Assembly: GCF_001598915.1 (NCBI RefSeq)
Contig: NZ_BDAP01000001.1
Location: forward strand, 1,178,001-1,242,000
DNA length: 64,000 bases
Origin: Williamsia muralis NBRC 105860
GTDB lineage: Bacteria > Actinomycetota > Actinomycetes > Mycobacteriales > Mycobacteriaceae
Direction of reading: 5' to 3'
The position numbers were made by a program, and so were the translations under genes. Below the pieces are notes generated by a model that was not told the origin of the DNA, ran no database searches, and saw nothing but the letters and a program-made list of their open reading frames with translations. Below are positions 18,045-28,285 of this stretch, in pieces; position 1 is the first letter of the stretch, and every line of letters starts with the position of its first letter.

Positions 18045-18705
18045 CCCGACGGGCATTCTCCGAACCGAGTCCCTCGCCTTCGGGCCGGACCGTTCTGTCT
18101 GGGAATGGTCGGTGACGAACCGGACCGACGCGTGGACCCGGACGATGAAGATCGTCACCACCCTCGGCGACACCGCCACCATGACGCTGGTGGCGGTGCT
18201 GGCGACCACCACTTTGCTCGTGCTGCGACGAGTTCGGTCGGCGGTGCTGGTCGGGGCCGGGTCGCTGATCGGGTACGGCCTGATGGTCGGGCTCAAGCAC
18301 CTGATCGGGCGGGAACGGCCGCCTGCGGAGGCCCGATTGCTGGACATCGACACGTTTTCCATGCCGTCCGGACACGCGATGATGGCGACGATCGTCTACG
18401 GCCTGATCGCGGTCGCCGGCTATCACAGCAGTTCGTGGGTGCGAGCGCACCGTCTGGTGCTCGTGGCGGCTCCTGTGCTCGCCGTGGCGATCGGCTGGAG
18501 TCGCGTGTACCTCGGGGTCCACTGGATGACCGATGTCGTGACAGGCTGGCTCCTGGGCGTGGTCTTCGTGGCGTCGGCGACCTATGTCATGTTCAGGACA
18601 GACCGTCTTGGGCGGCGCGGCTCCCTCGCCGGATCGCCCACCGTTGCAGGGACACCACAAAGCAGCCGAACAGACCGACGCCCAGGCCCACCAGGCAAAT
18701 GGTGA
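18016..18705 (+). CDS. PAP2-family membrane phosphatase
   Basis: A 229-aa integral membrane PAP2/undecaprenyl-PP phosphatase-like protein with the three catalytic motifs KHLIGRERP (KX6RP), PSGH and SRVYLGVHWMTD (SRX5HX3D). Five or six transmembrane segments. Likely dephosphorylates a lipid phosphate at the membrane. The ATG at 18016 overlaps the end of the GHKL gene by 29 nt, suggesting coupling. The 3' end overlaps the convergent DUF2530 gene by 113 bp; the Arg/Pro-rich tail after about residue 195 may be poorly conserved. Confidence 0.82.
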   Translation: MPSSTSSLTDPTGILRTESLAFGPDRSVWEWSVTNRTDAWTRTMKIVTTLGDTATMTLVAVLATTTLLVLRRVRSAVLVGAGSLIGYGLMVGLKHLIGRERPPAEARLLDIDTFSMPSGHAMMATIVYGLIAVAGYHSSSWVRAHRLVLVAAPVLAVAIGWSRVYLGVHWMTDVVTGWLLGVVFVASATYVMFRTDRLGRRGSLAGSPTVAGTPQSSRTDRRPGPPGKW

Positions 18706-18835
18706 GCGTGTTGTCGGTTCCCAGGTCCCAGACGGCAACCAGCACGGTCGCGATGAGGAAACCGATCATGCCCACCGCGATCACCGGCTCCGGTGCCGTC
18801 AGTGCTCGCGGCAGCGATGGAATGGGTTCGGGCAT
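18593..18835 (-). CDS. DUF2530 small membrane protein (Rv0879c-like)
   Basis: An 80-aa protein with two transmembrane helices (about 17-36 and 42-62) and a basic tail (RWAIRRGSRAAQ). Position and pattern match Rv0879c. The ATG at 18835 (MPEPIPSLPRAL) is preferred over longer in-frame starts. It is divergent from marR and overlaps the PAP2 3' end on the opposite strand. Function unknown. Confidence 0.72.
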   Translation of the reverse strand: MPEPIPSLPRALTAPEPVIAVGMIGFLIATVLVAVWDLGTDNTLTICLVGLGVGLFGCFVVSLQRWAIRRGSRAAQDGLS

Positions 18836-18889
18836 GCAGTCGACACTAGTGGCGGAAACGTGGCAGGCCAACTCGTACGCAGTCGAAAG

Positions 18890-19026
18890 TTCACTCGTTT
18901 AGCCACTCGTCCAGGCGTAATCTCAGACGTGGGGATGGCTTGTGCAGCACTACGAGACGAACTGTCTTTTAAAAAGTTAACGAGCATTCACTCGTGAACC
19001 GAACACATGAACATCGCCGGTTCATG
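18890..19026. promoter_or_regulatory. operator-like palindromes between DUF2530 and marR
   Basis: Three related signals lie in the 226-bp divergent gap. A 24-bp imperfect palindrome at 18976-18999 has arms GTTAACGAG and CTCGTGAAC. A perfect inverted repeat CATGAAC-N7-GTTCATG lies at 19006-19026. A half-site TTCACTCGT occurs at 18890-18898 and again at 18987-18995. MarR dimers bind such palindromes and commonly repress their own divergent promoters, so these are likely sites for the adjacent regulator. Confidence 0.55.
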
Positions 19027-19048
19027 GTGCATTCAGCGCGGGCTCACC

Positions 19049-19061
19049 TATCCTTGATCGC
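19049..19061 (+). promoter_or_regulatory. marR -10 element, probably leaderless transcript
   Basis: TATCCT (19049-19054) lies 7 nt before the marR GTG at 19062, with no Shine-Dalgarno sequence between. This places the transcription start at or next to the start codon. The CATGAAC palindrome ends 22 bp upstream, where it would block RNA polymerase. Confidence 0.45.
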
Positions 19062-19493
19062 GTGGATCACAATGACGAAAAGCTCGCGAGCGATCTGGCG
19101 ATCGCCGTTGTCCGGTTGACCAGGCATCTGCGCGGTCGCCGGTCGGCATCGCCGGTGTCGCTGACACAGCTTTCGGCGTTGGCAACCCTCAACAGGGAAG
19201 GCCCGATGACGCCGGGCGCCATCGCGGCGAGGGAACGTGTGCAACCTCCGTCGATGACCAGGGTCATCGCATCCCTGGCCGACCTCGGCCTGGTCAAGCG
19301 CGAACCGCACCCCACCGATGGACGCCAGGTGATCGTGACGCTGTCGCCGTCGGGAACCGACGTTGTGGTCGATGAGGCGAATGCCCGCGAGGAATGGCTG
19401 CGTGCCCAGCTCAAACGCCTCGACGACGATCAGATGGCGACGCTGCGTGACGCCGTCGGCATCATCGAATCGATCGTCGCAGAGAGCGACTGA
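19062..19493 (+). CDS. MarR-family transcriptional regulator (Rv0880 ortholog)
   Basis: A 143-aa MarR-type winged-helix dimer. DNA-binding core about 35-100: LSALATLNREGPMTPGAIAARERVQPPSMTRVIASL recognition region, then LVKREPHPTDGRQVIVTLSPSG wing. Matches Rv0880 in position and sequence. The start is GTG at 19062 in a likely leaderless message. The palindromes just upstream suggest autoregulation and control of the divergent DUF2530 gene. The ligand is unknown. Confidence 0.92.
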   Translation: MDHNDEKLASDLAIAVVRLTRHLRGRRSASPVSLTQLSALATLNREGPMTPGAIAARERVQPPSMTRVIASLADLGLVKREPHPTDGRQVIVTLSPSGTDVVVDEANAREEWLRAQLKRLDDDQMATLRDAVGIIESIVAESD

Positions 19494-19514
19494 ACGCCGC
19501 GCCCCAGAGCGGGA

Positions 19515-20741
19515 CTAGAAGAACGTGCCCGCCACCGGCTTGCGATCGGTGCTCAGCGCCTGATCCAGCGCATGGAGTGTGGGCCCGTCCACGGCCCAGA
19601 GTCGCTCTGCCGATGCGAAGTCCACCGCGCGGTACGCCCCGAGGTAGAGGCTGCCCAGCACGGAGATGTCCATCGTGACCGTCGGTTCGGCATCGGTCTC
19701 GGTGACCCCGGCCCGGCCGTCGGTGATGGCGAGCTTGAAGCGACCCCCCGACTGGCGGAACTTGTCCGATACCTCGATCACGAACTCGGCGTCGAGACCG
19801 TACTCGCGCATCGTCAGAGCCGCCGGCACGTCGAGGATCCGCAACCACATGCTGTCGCGGATACCGGTCACGGACGGAGCACGCAGATCGGTCAGCTTCA
19901 GCGGCAGCGGGTCGTCGACCGGCGTTGTCGCGGTGATGGCGGGCAGCAGATCCAGGCCGACCAGCACCCTCCAGAGATCGGAATGCGCTTCGTCGGTGAC
20001 GGCGAACAACTCCGAGACCTCCGCCACCGACACGCTTTCCGACTCGTGGTGGATCCGGTAGCTGGCATAGCCGTCGGGATGCAGCAGGTAGTGCAGACCG
20101 CTTCGTCCGTCACGCAGGATCGGACGGTCGGCGAAGATCATGTTCCACCACACCGGCGCCCGGACGATAGCGCCGGGCCTGGTGGAAACCCAGCGGTCGT
20201 GTAGTTCGGGAACGCGGTCGCGGATCTGGTCCGGGTCGGCGTAGCGAACCCTCGAATCCTCGGGGGCCGGTGCGCGCAGTTGTGCGCGGCGCAGGTCGAT
20301 CCGAACCTGCTGCTCGAAAGCGGCAGGGCCGTAACCGAATCGCTCGTAGATGGTGCCCTCTGATGCGGTGAGGATCGAGAACACGGACTGCTCGCGCTCC
20401 CATTGCTCGAACAACTCGGTGATCATCATCCGCAGGATGCCGCGGCGGCGGTGCGTGGAGGCCACCGACACCCAGGACAACCCGGGCAGCGATACCCGAT
20501 GTCCGCCGGGAACCGACATCGTCATCCGGAAGAACATCGACACACCGACCAGCGTCGGCCGCTCGGGATCGGACATGTCGTGCACCACGATGACGTCGTC
20601 ATCGCGAACTTTCGAGCGGATGTCGGCCAGCGCCTCTTCGTCGAGGGGATTGACGAACGCGAAGGCCCGGGCGTCTGCGGTCGCGATGGCCGGCCAGTCG
20701 GATTCATTTGCGCGACGAAGCGTCAGATTACCTTTGCTCAC
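19515..20741 (-). CDS. eis: Eis-like GNAT N-acetyltransferase
   Basis: A 408-aa protein with Eis architecture: an N-terminal GNAT domain with acetyl-CoA loop STHRRRGILRMM, a central GNAT-like domain and a C-terminal SCP2-like domain (DISVLGSLYLGAYRAVDFA). It ends in a terminal Phe (VAGTFF), whose carboxylate is catalytic in Eis. SILTASEGTIYERFGYGPA is the family signature. M. tuberculosis Eis is 402 aa and acetylates aminoglycosides and other amines; the substrate here is unproven. The start is GTG at 20741, divergent from the TrmH gene. Confidence 0.9.
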   Translation of the reverse strand: MSKGNLTLRRANESDWPAIATADARAFAFVNPLDEEALADIRSKVRDDDVIVVHDMSDPERPTLVGVSMFFRMTMSVPGGHRVSLPGLSWVSVASTHRRRGILRMMITELFEQWEREQSVFSILTASEGTIYERFGYGPAAFEQQVRIDLRRAQLRAPAPEDSRVRYADPDQIRDRVPELHDRWVSTRPGAIVRAPVWWNMIFADRPILRDGRSGLHYLLHPDGYASYRIHHESESVSVAEVSELFAVTDEAHSDLWRVLVGLDLLPAITATTPVDDPLPLKLTDLRAPSVTGIRDSMWLRILDVPAALTMREYGLDAEFVIEVSDKFRQSGGRFKLAITDGRAGVTETDAEPTVTMDISVLGSLYLGAYRAVDFASAERLWAVDGPTLHALDQALSTDRKPVAGTFF

Positions 20742-20815
20742 CCGTTCAACCTGCCATATCGGCCGTCGGGCAAACTAGTCGGATGGTCGGATCGCACGCT
20801 CACCAGGCAGGACCT

Positions 20816-21652
20816 ATGTCGGACCTCGCGGTGACGGTCATCGACATCGACGACCCCGACGACCCACGCGTGGACGACTTCCGTGACCTCAACTCGGTCG
20901 ACCGGCGGCCGGATCTCCCGGTCCTCGCCGGAGGACGCCCCGGCAGGGGGCTGGTCATCGCGGAGGGTGTGCTCGTGGCACAGCGGATGGTCGCTTCCCG
21001 GTTCGCGCCGCACGCCTTCTTCGGCGTGGACAAGAGGTTGCGTGAACTCGGTGAGACCCTCACCGATCCTACGGTCAGCGGGGTGCCGTTCTTTCGCGCT
21101 GACGCAGACGTGATGGCCCAGGTGGTGGGCTTCCACCTCAATCGTGGTGTGCTCGCCGTGGCGCGCCGCCCCGAACCCCTTGCGCTGCCCGACATCCTGG
21201 CCGACGCGCGCACCGTCGCCGTGCTCGAAGGTGTGAACGACCACGAGAACATCGGCAGCATCTTCCGTAATGCGGCAGGTTTGGGTGTGGACGCCGTGAT
21301 CTTCGGTGGGGCATGCGCCGATCCGCTCTACCGGCGATCGGTTCGGGTGTCGATGGGCCACGTACTGCTGGTTCCGTTCGCCCATGCCGCCAGCTGGCCG
21401 GCAGACCTGGACGTATTGCGCAGCAACGACTTTCGCATCATCTCACTCACCCCCGACCCGGAGGTGGCGACCCTGTCGCAGGTGGTGGATGCCCAGCGTG
21501 TGGCGTTCATGGTGGGGGCCGAAGGGCCGGGACTGACGGAGACGGCGATGCGTGCGGGCGATGTGCGCGCCCGCATCCCGATGGCACGCGGAACGGATTC
21601 GCTCAATGTCGCGACTGCCGCCGCCCTCGCGTTCTACGAGCGGGCTCGCTGA
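20816..21652 (+). CDS. TrmH/SpoU-family RNA 2'-O-methyltransferase (Rv0881)
   Basis: A 278-aa SPOUT methyltransferase. Motif 1 is DHENIGSIFRNAAGLGVDAVI, motif 2 MVGAEGPGLTE, and motif 3 IPMARGTDSLNVATAAALAFYE, which forms the SAM-binding trefoil knot. An N-terminal RNA-binding domain (about 1-110) is present. The target is presumably a ribose 2'-OH in tRNA or rRNA. The ATG at 20816 has AGGA 4 nt upstream; an in-frame ATG at 20783 is an alternative. Confidence 0.9.
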   Translation: MSDLAVTVIDIDDPDDPRVDDFRDLNSVDRRPDLPVLAGGRPGRGLVIAEGVLVAQRMVASRFAPHAFFGVDKRLRELGETLTDPTVSGVPFFRADADVMAQVVGFHLNRGVLAVARRPEPLALPDILADARTVAVLEGVNDHENIGSIFRNAAGLGVDAVIFGGACADPLYRRSVRVSMGHVLLVPFAHAASWPADLDVLRSNDFRIISLTPDPEVATLSQVVDAQRVAFMVGAEGPGLTETAMRAGDVRARIPMARGTDSLNVATAAALAFYERAR

Positions 21653-21701
21653 ACGGGCTCTTCGAACGGGCTTGCAGACCAGTTCGCGCGTCAGGCCTGC
21701 A

Positions 21702-22499
21702 TCAAGCCTTGGGCCCGAATCCGAACCACCGGGCCACGCGCTTGACCGCAGGTGCGGGCGCCGACTCCTCGACGGGTCGCTGCGGATGCTCGGTCGGATA
21801 CTGGCCGTCGGACGGGTGCTGTTCGGCGAGGTTCCGTTCATCCGAACGCTGGTCGGGTTGATAACCCTTCGGCCGAATCGCAAAGCCCGACAACTGGATC
21901 GAGTGCGGATCGGAGTCCGACGGGTCGCGTGGGGTGGTGATGCGGAAGCCCAGCCAGCTCCGCATGGCCTCCTCGGCGAACTCCTGCGGATGGAAGGGAA
22001 GGGCCTGGGGGTCTGGGATGGCGCCCTCGGCGTAGACGAGCGGGCGTTCGCCGGCCCAGAACGGACCCTCGAAGATGAACGGGAGACCGATGTTCTCGTA
22101 GATGTCGACGGGGTTGGCCGCGAACGACCGGCGCAGTATCCCGTCCTCCCAGCGCGCGAATGCACCGACCGAGTACTCCGGATCGGTGTTGAGGAACACC
22201 GTTGCCTGCGCCGGCAGTGCGGCGGTCCACTGCTCGGGCAGGGTGGACGGACTGCTGGTTCGCAGGATCGGTCCGGTCACCACGGCCAAGGAGCGGTAGA
22301 CGCCGACGAAGAGCTGGTCGGCTGCCGGGGTTGCGGCTTCCACCAGATCGCACTGTCCGATCGGCAGCAGGGTCATGTCGGGGAACAGATCCGTGGCCAG
22401 TGCCTGCGCCGCATTCTCGTCGTTGGTCACGCCCTCGCGGATCTCGGCCGCCGGATCGCTCGAATTGACGAACCAGAGCATGGACGCCTTCGCTGCCAA
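21702..22499 (-). CDS. DUF6928-like actinobacterial protein
   Basis: A 265-aa soluble protein, N-terminus MAAKASMLWFVNSS, resembling the DUF6928 family whose members begin MGAKT/MAAKA. Mixed alpha/beta domain to about 220 with WAGERPLVYAEG and a WLGF(R)ITTPRD segment, then a disordered acidic/proline tail. It begins with TTG at 22497-22499 and has AAAGG about 8 nt upstream. No catalytic motif recognised. Convergent with the TrmH gene, same strand as sepH. Confidence 0.6.
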   Translation of the reverse strand: MAAKASMLWFVNSSDPAAEIREGVTNDENAAQALATDLFPDMTLLPIGQCDLVEAATPAADQLFVGVYRSLAVVTGPILRTSSPSTLPEQWTAALPAQATVFLNTDPEYSVGAFARWEDGILRRSFAANPVDIYENIGLPFIFEGPFWAGERPLVYAEGAIPDPQALPFHPQEFAEEAMRSWLGFRITTPRDPSDSDPHSIQLSGFAIRPKGYQPDQRSDERNLAEQHPSDGQYPTEHPQRPVEESAPAPAVKRVARWFGFGPKA

Positions 22500-22557
22500 T
22501 TCAAGCCTTTCCGTGATTGCTGTCCGACATTAGGTGCATCAAACAACTTAGCCTGCG

Positions 22558-23598
22558 TCAGGTGTTGCCACTGCTCCGGACACCGAGCAGAACATCTTCC
22601 CAGGTCGGCACGGCGGGTTTGCGGCTGTTGCGAGCACGCTTACGCGGCGCGGGTGCCTGCTGTTCGGCCGCGGGGGCTTCCGGGGCGTCGTCGTGGTCGT
22701 GGTGGTCGTCATGATCGTCGGTGGTGGTCGGCGCCGGCTCGGTGACCGCCGGCTCGCTGTCGACCTGCGGCGCGGGCACGGGTTCGGCCCGCCTCGCCGG
22801 TATGCGCCGGGCCGTCTGGGCGCCGGTCAGGGAGTCGGCGTCCACGGTCACGGCTTCGGTTCCGTCGGATTTCACGGTCAGACGTGCGGGCCGCGATACG
22901 GGTGTCACCTGTGCCGCTGGGGGAGGTGTGTAGTCGAACGCGAGCTCGGGGTGGTCGTAGTCGTAGGTGTTGTCCTCCGAGACCGGCGCGACGGCGATCA
23001 CGCTCCGCAGCGGCCGGCTCATGTCCGGATCGGTCAGCTCGTCGGCCACTTCGTCGATGGCCTCGACGGTGCCCGAGTTGGAACCCGGAACGTAACGCCA
23101 ATGTGCACGGTTCACCGACCGGCCGACGCGCCAGCTCACCTGGACAACCCAGCGGTTGTCGTCGCCCTTCCAGGCGTCCCACTCGGTGTCGTCCGGGTTG
23201 TGACCGCGTGCTCCGAGTGCGGCCGCGACCACCTCTGCCAACGTGGACAGTGCCGGGCCGTCGTAGCGGAGCGGGTGCGCCTGCGCGGCGAGTTCGGTGG
23301 CACGTGCACGCTCGAGCAGAACCGGATGCGCAAAACGCTCGACGCGGTCGATCGGCACGCCGGCAGCGGCGGCGACCTGGGCGACCGACGCCCCGGAGCG
23401 GATGCGCGACTGGATCTCTCGCGGACGCAGCGTGCTCTCCATCTCGATCTCGATCTGACCCATCCGGGTCAGATCGCCGCGAGCGGCGGCGCGCAAGGTG
23501 TCGTCGGCGGGGATGCGGAACTTCTCGCTCGACTCGGTGTCCTGCAGGATCACCTTTTTGCCGTCCGGCTCCAGGCCGATGACTCGAAGCTCACGCAT
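22558..23598 (-). CDS. sepH: septation protein SepH (DUF3071)
   Basis: A 346-aa SepH, which in actinobacteria binds FtsZ and stimulates its assembly at division septa. The N-terminal DUF3071 domain (about 1-170) contains the helix-turn-helix ASVAQVAAAAGVPIDRVER. A long disordered C-terminal region with acidic/His clusters (DDHDDHHDHDD) follows, then a basic RKRARNSRK stretch and the conserved VPTWEDVLLGVR end motif. The ATG at 23598 is fixed by AAGGAGG 5 nt upstream. Ortholog of Rv0883c. A palindrome lies 46 bp upstream. Confidence 0.93.
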   Translation of the reverse strand: MRELRVIGLEPDGKKVILQDTESSEKFRIPADDTLRAAARGDLTRMGQIEIEMESTLRPREIQSRIRSGASVAQVAAAAGVPIDRVERFAHPVLLERARATELAAQAHPLRYDGPALSTLAEVVAAALGARGHNPDDTEWDAWKGDDNRWVVQVSWRVGRSVNRAHWRYVPGSNSGTVEAIDEVADELTDPDMSRPLRSVIAVAPVSEDNTYDYDHPELAFDYTPPPAAQVTPVSRPARLTVKSDGTEAVTVDADSLTGAQTARRIPARRAEPVPAPQVDSEPAVTEPAPTTTDDHDDHHDHDDAPEAPAAEQQAPAPRKRARNSRKPAVPTWEDVLLGVRSSGNT

Positions 23599-23643
23599 CT
23601 GCTCCTCCTTCACGTCAGGGAGCCAGCCTTACACTTGCGTCGG

Positions 23644-23670
23644 TCTGCATTAGCGACAGCGTAATGCAGA
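23644..23670. promoter_or_regulatory. inverted repeat upstream of sepH
   Basis: Perfect 9-bp arms TCTGCATTA (23644-23652) and TAATGCAGA (23662-23670) with a 9-nt spacer, 46-72 bp upstream of the sepH ATG. AT-rich compared with the surroundings and symmetrical like a dimeric regulator site overlapping the promoter. The regulator is unknown. Confidence 0.5.
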
Positions 23671-23745
23671 TTCAACAGATCGCATGCCGTGACACGCCCG
23701 AAAAATCCCAGCTCAGCGGGGGTGTGTTGAGCGGTGGTTCAGCCT

Positions 23746-24888
<1,143 letters not shown>

Positions 24889-24915
24889 CTAGAGACCGCC
24901 CCCGAACCCGATGAT

Positions 24916-24964
24916 GGTGGGTTTTGGCGAACGCGACCTGGGGGTTTGTTCGCCCGAACCCACC
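24916..24964. repeat. intergenic palindromic repeat, copy B
   Basis: Second copy of the element at 7816-7864, with arms GGTGGGTTTTGGCG (24916-24929) and CGCCCGAACCCACC (24951-24964; two mismatches) and the same arm spacing. Loop core CGACCTGGG and outer flank ATG...CAT are conserved. It sits 9 bp downstream of the citA stop and 36 bp upstream of the serC start, where it could end citA transcripts. Confidence 0.7.
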
Positions 24965-24973
24965 ATTTCCGGG

Positions 24974-26098
24974 TCAGCCGGCGATGGTGGCCCAGCCTTC
25001 GACGTCTTCTGGCCGGCGAGGTGCGGCGCCCACATACAGCGCGGCAGGACGGACGAGCTTGCCAAGACGCTTCTGTTCGAGGATGTGTGCGCACCAACCG
25101 GCGGTGCGCCCGCAGGTGAACATGGCGGGCATCATGTGCGGCGGCACCTCGGCGAAGTCGAGGATGACCGCGGCCCAGAACTCCACGTTGGTCTCGATGG
25201 CGCGGTCGGGGCGCCGTTCGCGTAGTTCGGTCAGGGCGGCCTGCTCGAGCGCGGCAGCAACCTCATAGCGCGGGGCGTTGAGCTCCTGGGCCGTGCGGCG
25301 CAGCACCCGGGCCCGGGGATCTTCGGCGCGGTAGACGCGATGACCGAAACCCATCAGCTTCTCTTTGCGGTCGAGGATGCCCTTGACCAGGCCGCGGGGG
25401 TCGTCGGTGCGCTCGACCTCTTCGATCATCGGCAGCACGCGGGCCGGTGCGCCGCCGTGCAGCGGGCCGGACATCGCGCCGATGGCACCCGACAGTGAAG
25501 CTGCGACATCGGCGCCCGTGGAGGCGATGACGCGGGCGGTGAACGTGGAGGCGTTCATGCCGTGCTCGGCGGCGCTGACCCAGTAGGCATCGATGGCGCG
25601 GATGTGCGCGGGGTCCGGCTCACCCTTCCATCGGGTCATGAAACGTGCTGTGACGGTGTCGCATTCGTCGATCACGTCCTGCGGCACGGCGGGACGATGG
25701 ATGCCGCGTGCCGATTGGGCGACGTACGACAGTGCCATCACCGAGGCGCGGGCGAGGTTGTTGCGTGCGGTGGACTCGTCGATGTCGAGCAGCGGCTTGT
25801 AGCCCCAGATCGGAGCAAGCATGGCCAGCCCGGCCTGCACGTCGACGCGGACGTCGCCGGTGTGGATGGGCAGCGGGAAGGGTTCGGCCGGGGGGAGGCC
25901 GTCGCCGAACTTCCCGTCCACCAGCAGCGCCCAGACATCGGAGAAGGTCACGTTGTTCTCGACCAGGTCTTCGATGTCGACCCCGCGGTATCGGAGGTTT
26001 CCGCCGTTCTTGTCCGGCTCGGCGATCTCGGTGGTGAAGGCGGTGACGCCCTCGAGACCTTCGACGAATCCCTCCGGTACCTGCACATTGACTGCCAT
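24974..26098 (-). CDS. citA: citrate synthase 2 (CitA)
   Basis: A 374-aa type II-fold citrate synthase, acetyl-CoA plus oxaloacetate to citrate. It has catalytic His in the [14 protein letters not shown] region, a second His in [11 protein letters not shown], and [18 protein letters not shown] with the third active-site residues. Matches Rv0889c (CitA, 373 aa). The ATG at 26098 has GAGGAGTG about 9 nt upstream. A second citrate synthase (gltA) lies 7 kb away, as in mycobacteria. Divergent from pdxH. Confidence 0.94.
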   Translation of the reverse strand: MAVNVQVPEGFVEGLEGVTAFTTEIAEPDKNGGNLRYRGVDIEDLVENNVTFSDVWALLVDGKFGDGLPPAEPFPLPIHTGDVRVDVQAGLAMLAPIWGYKPLLDIDESTARNNLARASVMALSYVAQSARGIHRPAVPQDVIDECDTVTARFMTRWKGEPDPAHIRAIDAYWVSAAEHGMNASTFTARVIASTGADVAASLSGAIGAMSGPLHGGAPARVLPMIEEVERTDDPRGLVKGILDRKEKLMGFGHRVYRAEDPRARVLRRTAQELNAPRYEVAAALEQAALTELRERRPDRAIETNVEFWAAVILDFAEVPPHMMPAMFTCGRTAGWCAHILEQKRLGKLVRPAALYVGAAPRRPEDVEGWATIAG

Positions 26099-26236
26099 CG
26101 ATCGCACTCCTCGCGGTTCGAGCTGCACACTGCGGCCGCGCTGTCACCCGCGGTCTCGGGGCACCGACTGCCGTACTTGCCTAGGACTGTAGTAGCCCGT
26201 TCCAGCCGCGGTTACCCGGGAGTAGCGTTATTCGTC

Positions 26237-26944
26237 GTGACGAACGAACCGGTGGATCTGTCGAGCATGCGGGTGGCCTATTCGGCATCGGGCGGTGACG
26301 ACGCAGCAGGTGCGGACGGGGTCCGCGGCAACCTCGACCCGAGCTGGCTCGCAGGGGATCCGCCGTGGCTGGCCCTGTTCGGCCAATGGCTGCGCGAAGC
26401 CATCGATGCCGCGATCGCCGAACCCAATGCGATGGTCCTCGGCACGGTTGATGCCGACGGCCATCCGTCCACACGGACGGTGCTGTGCAAGGGTGCCGAT
26501 GCCGACGGCGTGGTGTTCTTCACCGGCTACGACTCCGACAAGGCGAACCATCTGGCGTCCACTCCGTATGCCTCGGTCACCTTCCCGTGGATCGGGATGG
26601 AGCGGCAGGTGCACTTTCGGGGGCCCGTCAGCAAGGTGCCCGCCGAGGCCACCGAGAACTACTGGGTCAGGCGGCCACGTGGTTCACAGCTCAGTGCCTA
26701 CGCGTCCGAACAGTCGGCACCCATCGATTCACGCCAGGCGCTCGAGGAGCGTGCGGCGGCGATCTCGGACCAATTCGGTGGCGCGGACGGGGATCAACCG
26801 GTTCCGGTGCCGCCGCGCTGGGGTGGCTATCGCCTGACGCCCACCGAGGTGGAGTTCTGGCAGGGCCGGGCCAACAGGTTGCACAACCGGGTTCGGTGCA
26901 CGCTCGTCGACGGCCGTTGGCGCAGTGTGAGATTGCAGCCGTGA
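26237..26944 (+). CDS. pdxH: pyridoxamine 5'-phosphate oxidase PdxH
   Basis: A 235-aa FMN-dependent oxidase that makes pyridoxal 5'-phosphate from PNP/PMP. Motifs are [25 protein letters not shown] (FMN/PLP binding), [26 protein letters not shown], and the C-terminal [16 protein letters not shown] and RLHNR(V)RC signatures. The GTG at 26237 keeps the LSSMRVAY segment equivalent to the LAHLRREY helix of E. coli PdxH; an ATG at 26267 would cut it. TAGCGT lies 8 nt upstream, consistent with leaderless initiation. Confidence 0.95.
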   Translation: MTNEPVDLSSMRVAYSASGGDDAAGADGVRGNLDPSWLAGDPPWLALFGQWLREAIDAAIAEPNAMVLGTVDADGHPSTRTVLCKGADADGVVFFTGYDSDKANHLASTPYASVTFPWIGMERQVHFRGPVSKVPAEATENYWVRRPRGSQLSAYASEQSAPIDSRQALEERAAAISDQFGGADGDQPVPVPPRWGGYRLTPTEVEFWQGRANRLHNRVRCTLVDGRWRSVRLQP

Positions 26945-27002
26945 CACCGACCACGCTCACCCGGCAGGTCCTGCCGGATTCGGGTTCCGGGGCACGGACG
27001 AG

Positions 27003-28268
27003 GTGACGCGCCGGTTCCTCGCCGACACCACCCCGCTGCAACACCCTGATTTCCGACGCCTGTGGTGGGCGAACATCGTCACGGTCATCGGTGCGCAACT
27101 GACGGTGGTGGCGGTTCCCGCACAGATCTACCAACTCACCGGCAGTTCGGCCTACGTCGGGCTGACCGGATTGTTCGGCCTTGTCCCGCTGGTGATCTTC
27201 GGCCTCTGGGGCGGGGCGGTCGCCGACGTGATGGACCGGCGAATCCTGTTGATCATCACGACATTCGGGCTGATCGCGACCAGCGCCCTGTTCTTTGTGC
27301 AGTCAGCACTGGGCTTCGGCAACGTGTGGTTCATCCTCGTGGTGTTCGCGGTACAGCAGGCCTTCTTTGCGGTCAACCAGCCGACGCGGTCGGCGATCCT
27401 GCCCAAGTTGATGTCGAAAACCGAACTGCCCGCTGCCAATTCGCTGAACATGACGGTGATGCAGGCCGGCGGGATCGCCGGCCCGCTGGTGGGTGGGGCG
27501 CTCATCCCGATCCTGGGTTATTCCGTGCTGTACCTGGTGGACACGTTGTTCCTGTTCGCCACGATCTGGGCGGTGATCCGGTTGCCGTCGCTGCGTCCGG
27601 AGGGACCGGACAAACGGGGCACGCCGGGCTTGAAGTCGGTGATCGAGGGATTCCGTTATCTCGGCGGTCACAAGGTCTTGATGATGTCGTTCCTGGTGGA
27701 CCTGATCGCGATGATCTTCGGCATGCCCAGGGCACTGTTCCCTCAAATGGCGCACGAGAGTTTCGGTGGACCAGACGGTGGTGGTGTGGCCTTTGCGCTC
27801 TTGTTCTCGGCCATCGCCGCGGGTGCGGTGATCGGGGGAGTGTTCTCCGGCTGGGTCTCGCGAGTGCAGCGTCAGGGGTACGCGGTGATCATCTGCATCC
27901 TCATCTGGGGTGTGGCGATCACCGGGGTGGGAATCTGTGTCGGCTTCGCCTCGGGGTCGGCGCTGCCGATGCTGCCGATCGCGGTGGCGTTGCTCATGAT
28001 CGGCGGCGCCGCGGACATGGCGTCGGCAGCGTTCCGCATGTCGATGCTGCAGGCGGCCGCGAATGACGATGTGCGAGGACGCCTTCAGGGCGTCTTCATC
28101 GTTGTCGTCGCGGGCGGGCCGCGCATTGCCGACGTCGCACATGGCGCCGCGGCCGCATCGGTCGGCACCGCGGTCGCCACCGCCGGCGGCGGCGTCCTCG
28201 TCGTGATCGGAACAGTCCTCGCTGCCCTCGCCGTCCCCGCCTTTGTCCGCTACCGCATCACGCGCTGA
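27003..28268 (+). CDS. MFS transporter, EntS/DHA3-like
   Basis: A 421-aa major facilitator with about 12 transmembrane helices. The N-terminus LQHPDFRRLWWANIVTVIGAQLTVVAVPAQIYQLT and the loop WGGAVADVMDRRILL are typical of the DHA3/EntS branch (siderophore or drug exporters). The substrate cannot be told from sequence. The start is GTG at 27003, 58 nt after pdxH. Convergent with the AarF kinase gene. Confidence 0.85.
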   Translation: MTRRFLADTTPLQHPDFRRLWWANIVTVIGAQLTVVAVPAQIYQLTGSSAYVGLTGLFGLVPLVIFGLWGGAVADVMDRRILLIITTFGLIATSALFFVQSALGFGNVWFILVVFAVQQAFFAVNQPTRSAILPKLMSKTELPAANSLNMTVMQAGGIAGPLVGGALIPILGYSVLYLVDTLFLFATIWAVIRLPSLRPEGPDKRGTPGLKSVIEGFRYLGGHKVLMMSFLVDLIAMIFGMPRALFPQMAHESFGGPDGGGVAFALLFSAIAAGAVIGGVFSGWVSRVQRQGYAVIICILIWGVAITGVGICVGFASGSALPMLPIAVALLMIGGAADMASAAFRMSMLQAAANDDVRGRLQGVFIVVVAGGPRIADVAHGAAAASVGTAVATAGGGVLVVIGTVLAALAVPAFVRYRITR

Positions 28269-28285
28269 CGATCACCCGCTGACGA

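Noticed and set aside
25562-26236. Long in-frame extension upstream of pdxH
   Set aside because: Overlaps citA on the other strand; the PdxH family N-terminus begins at 26237.
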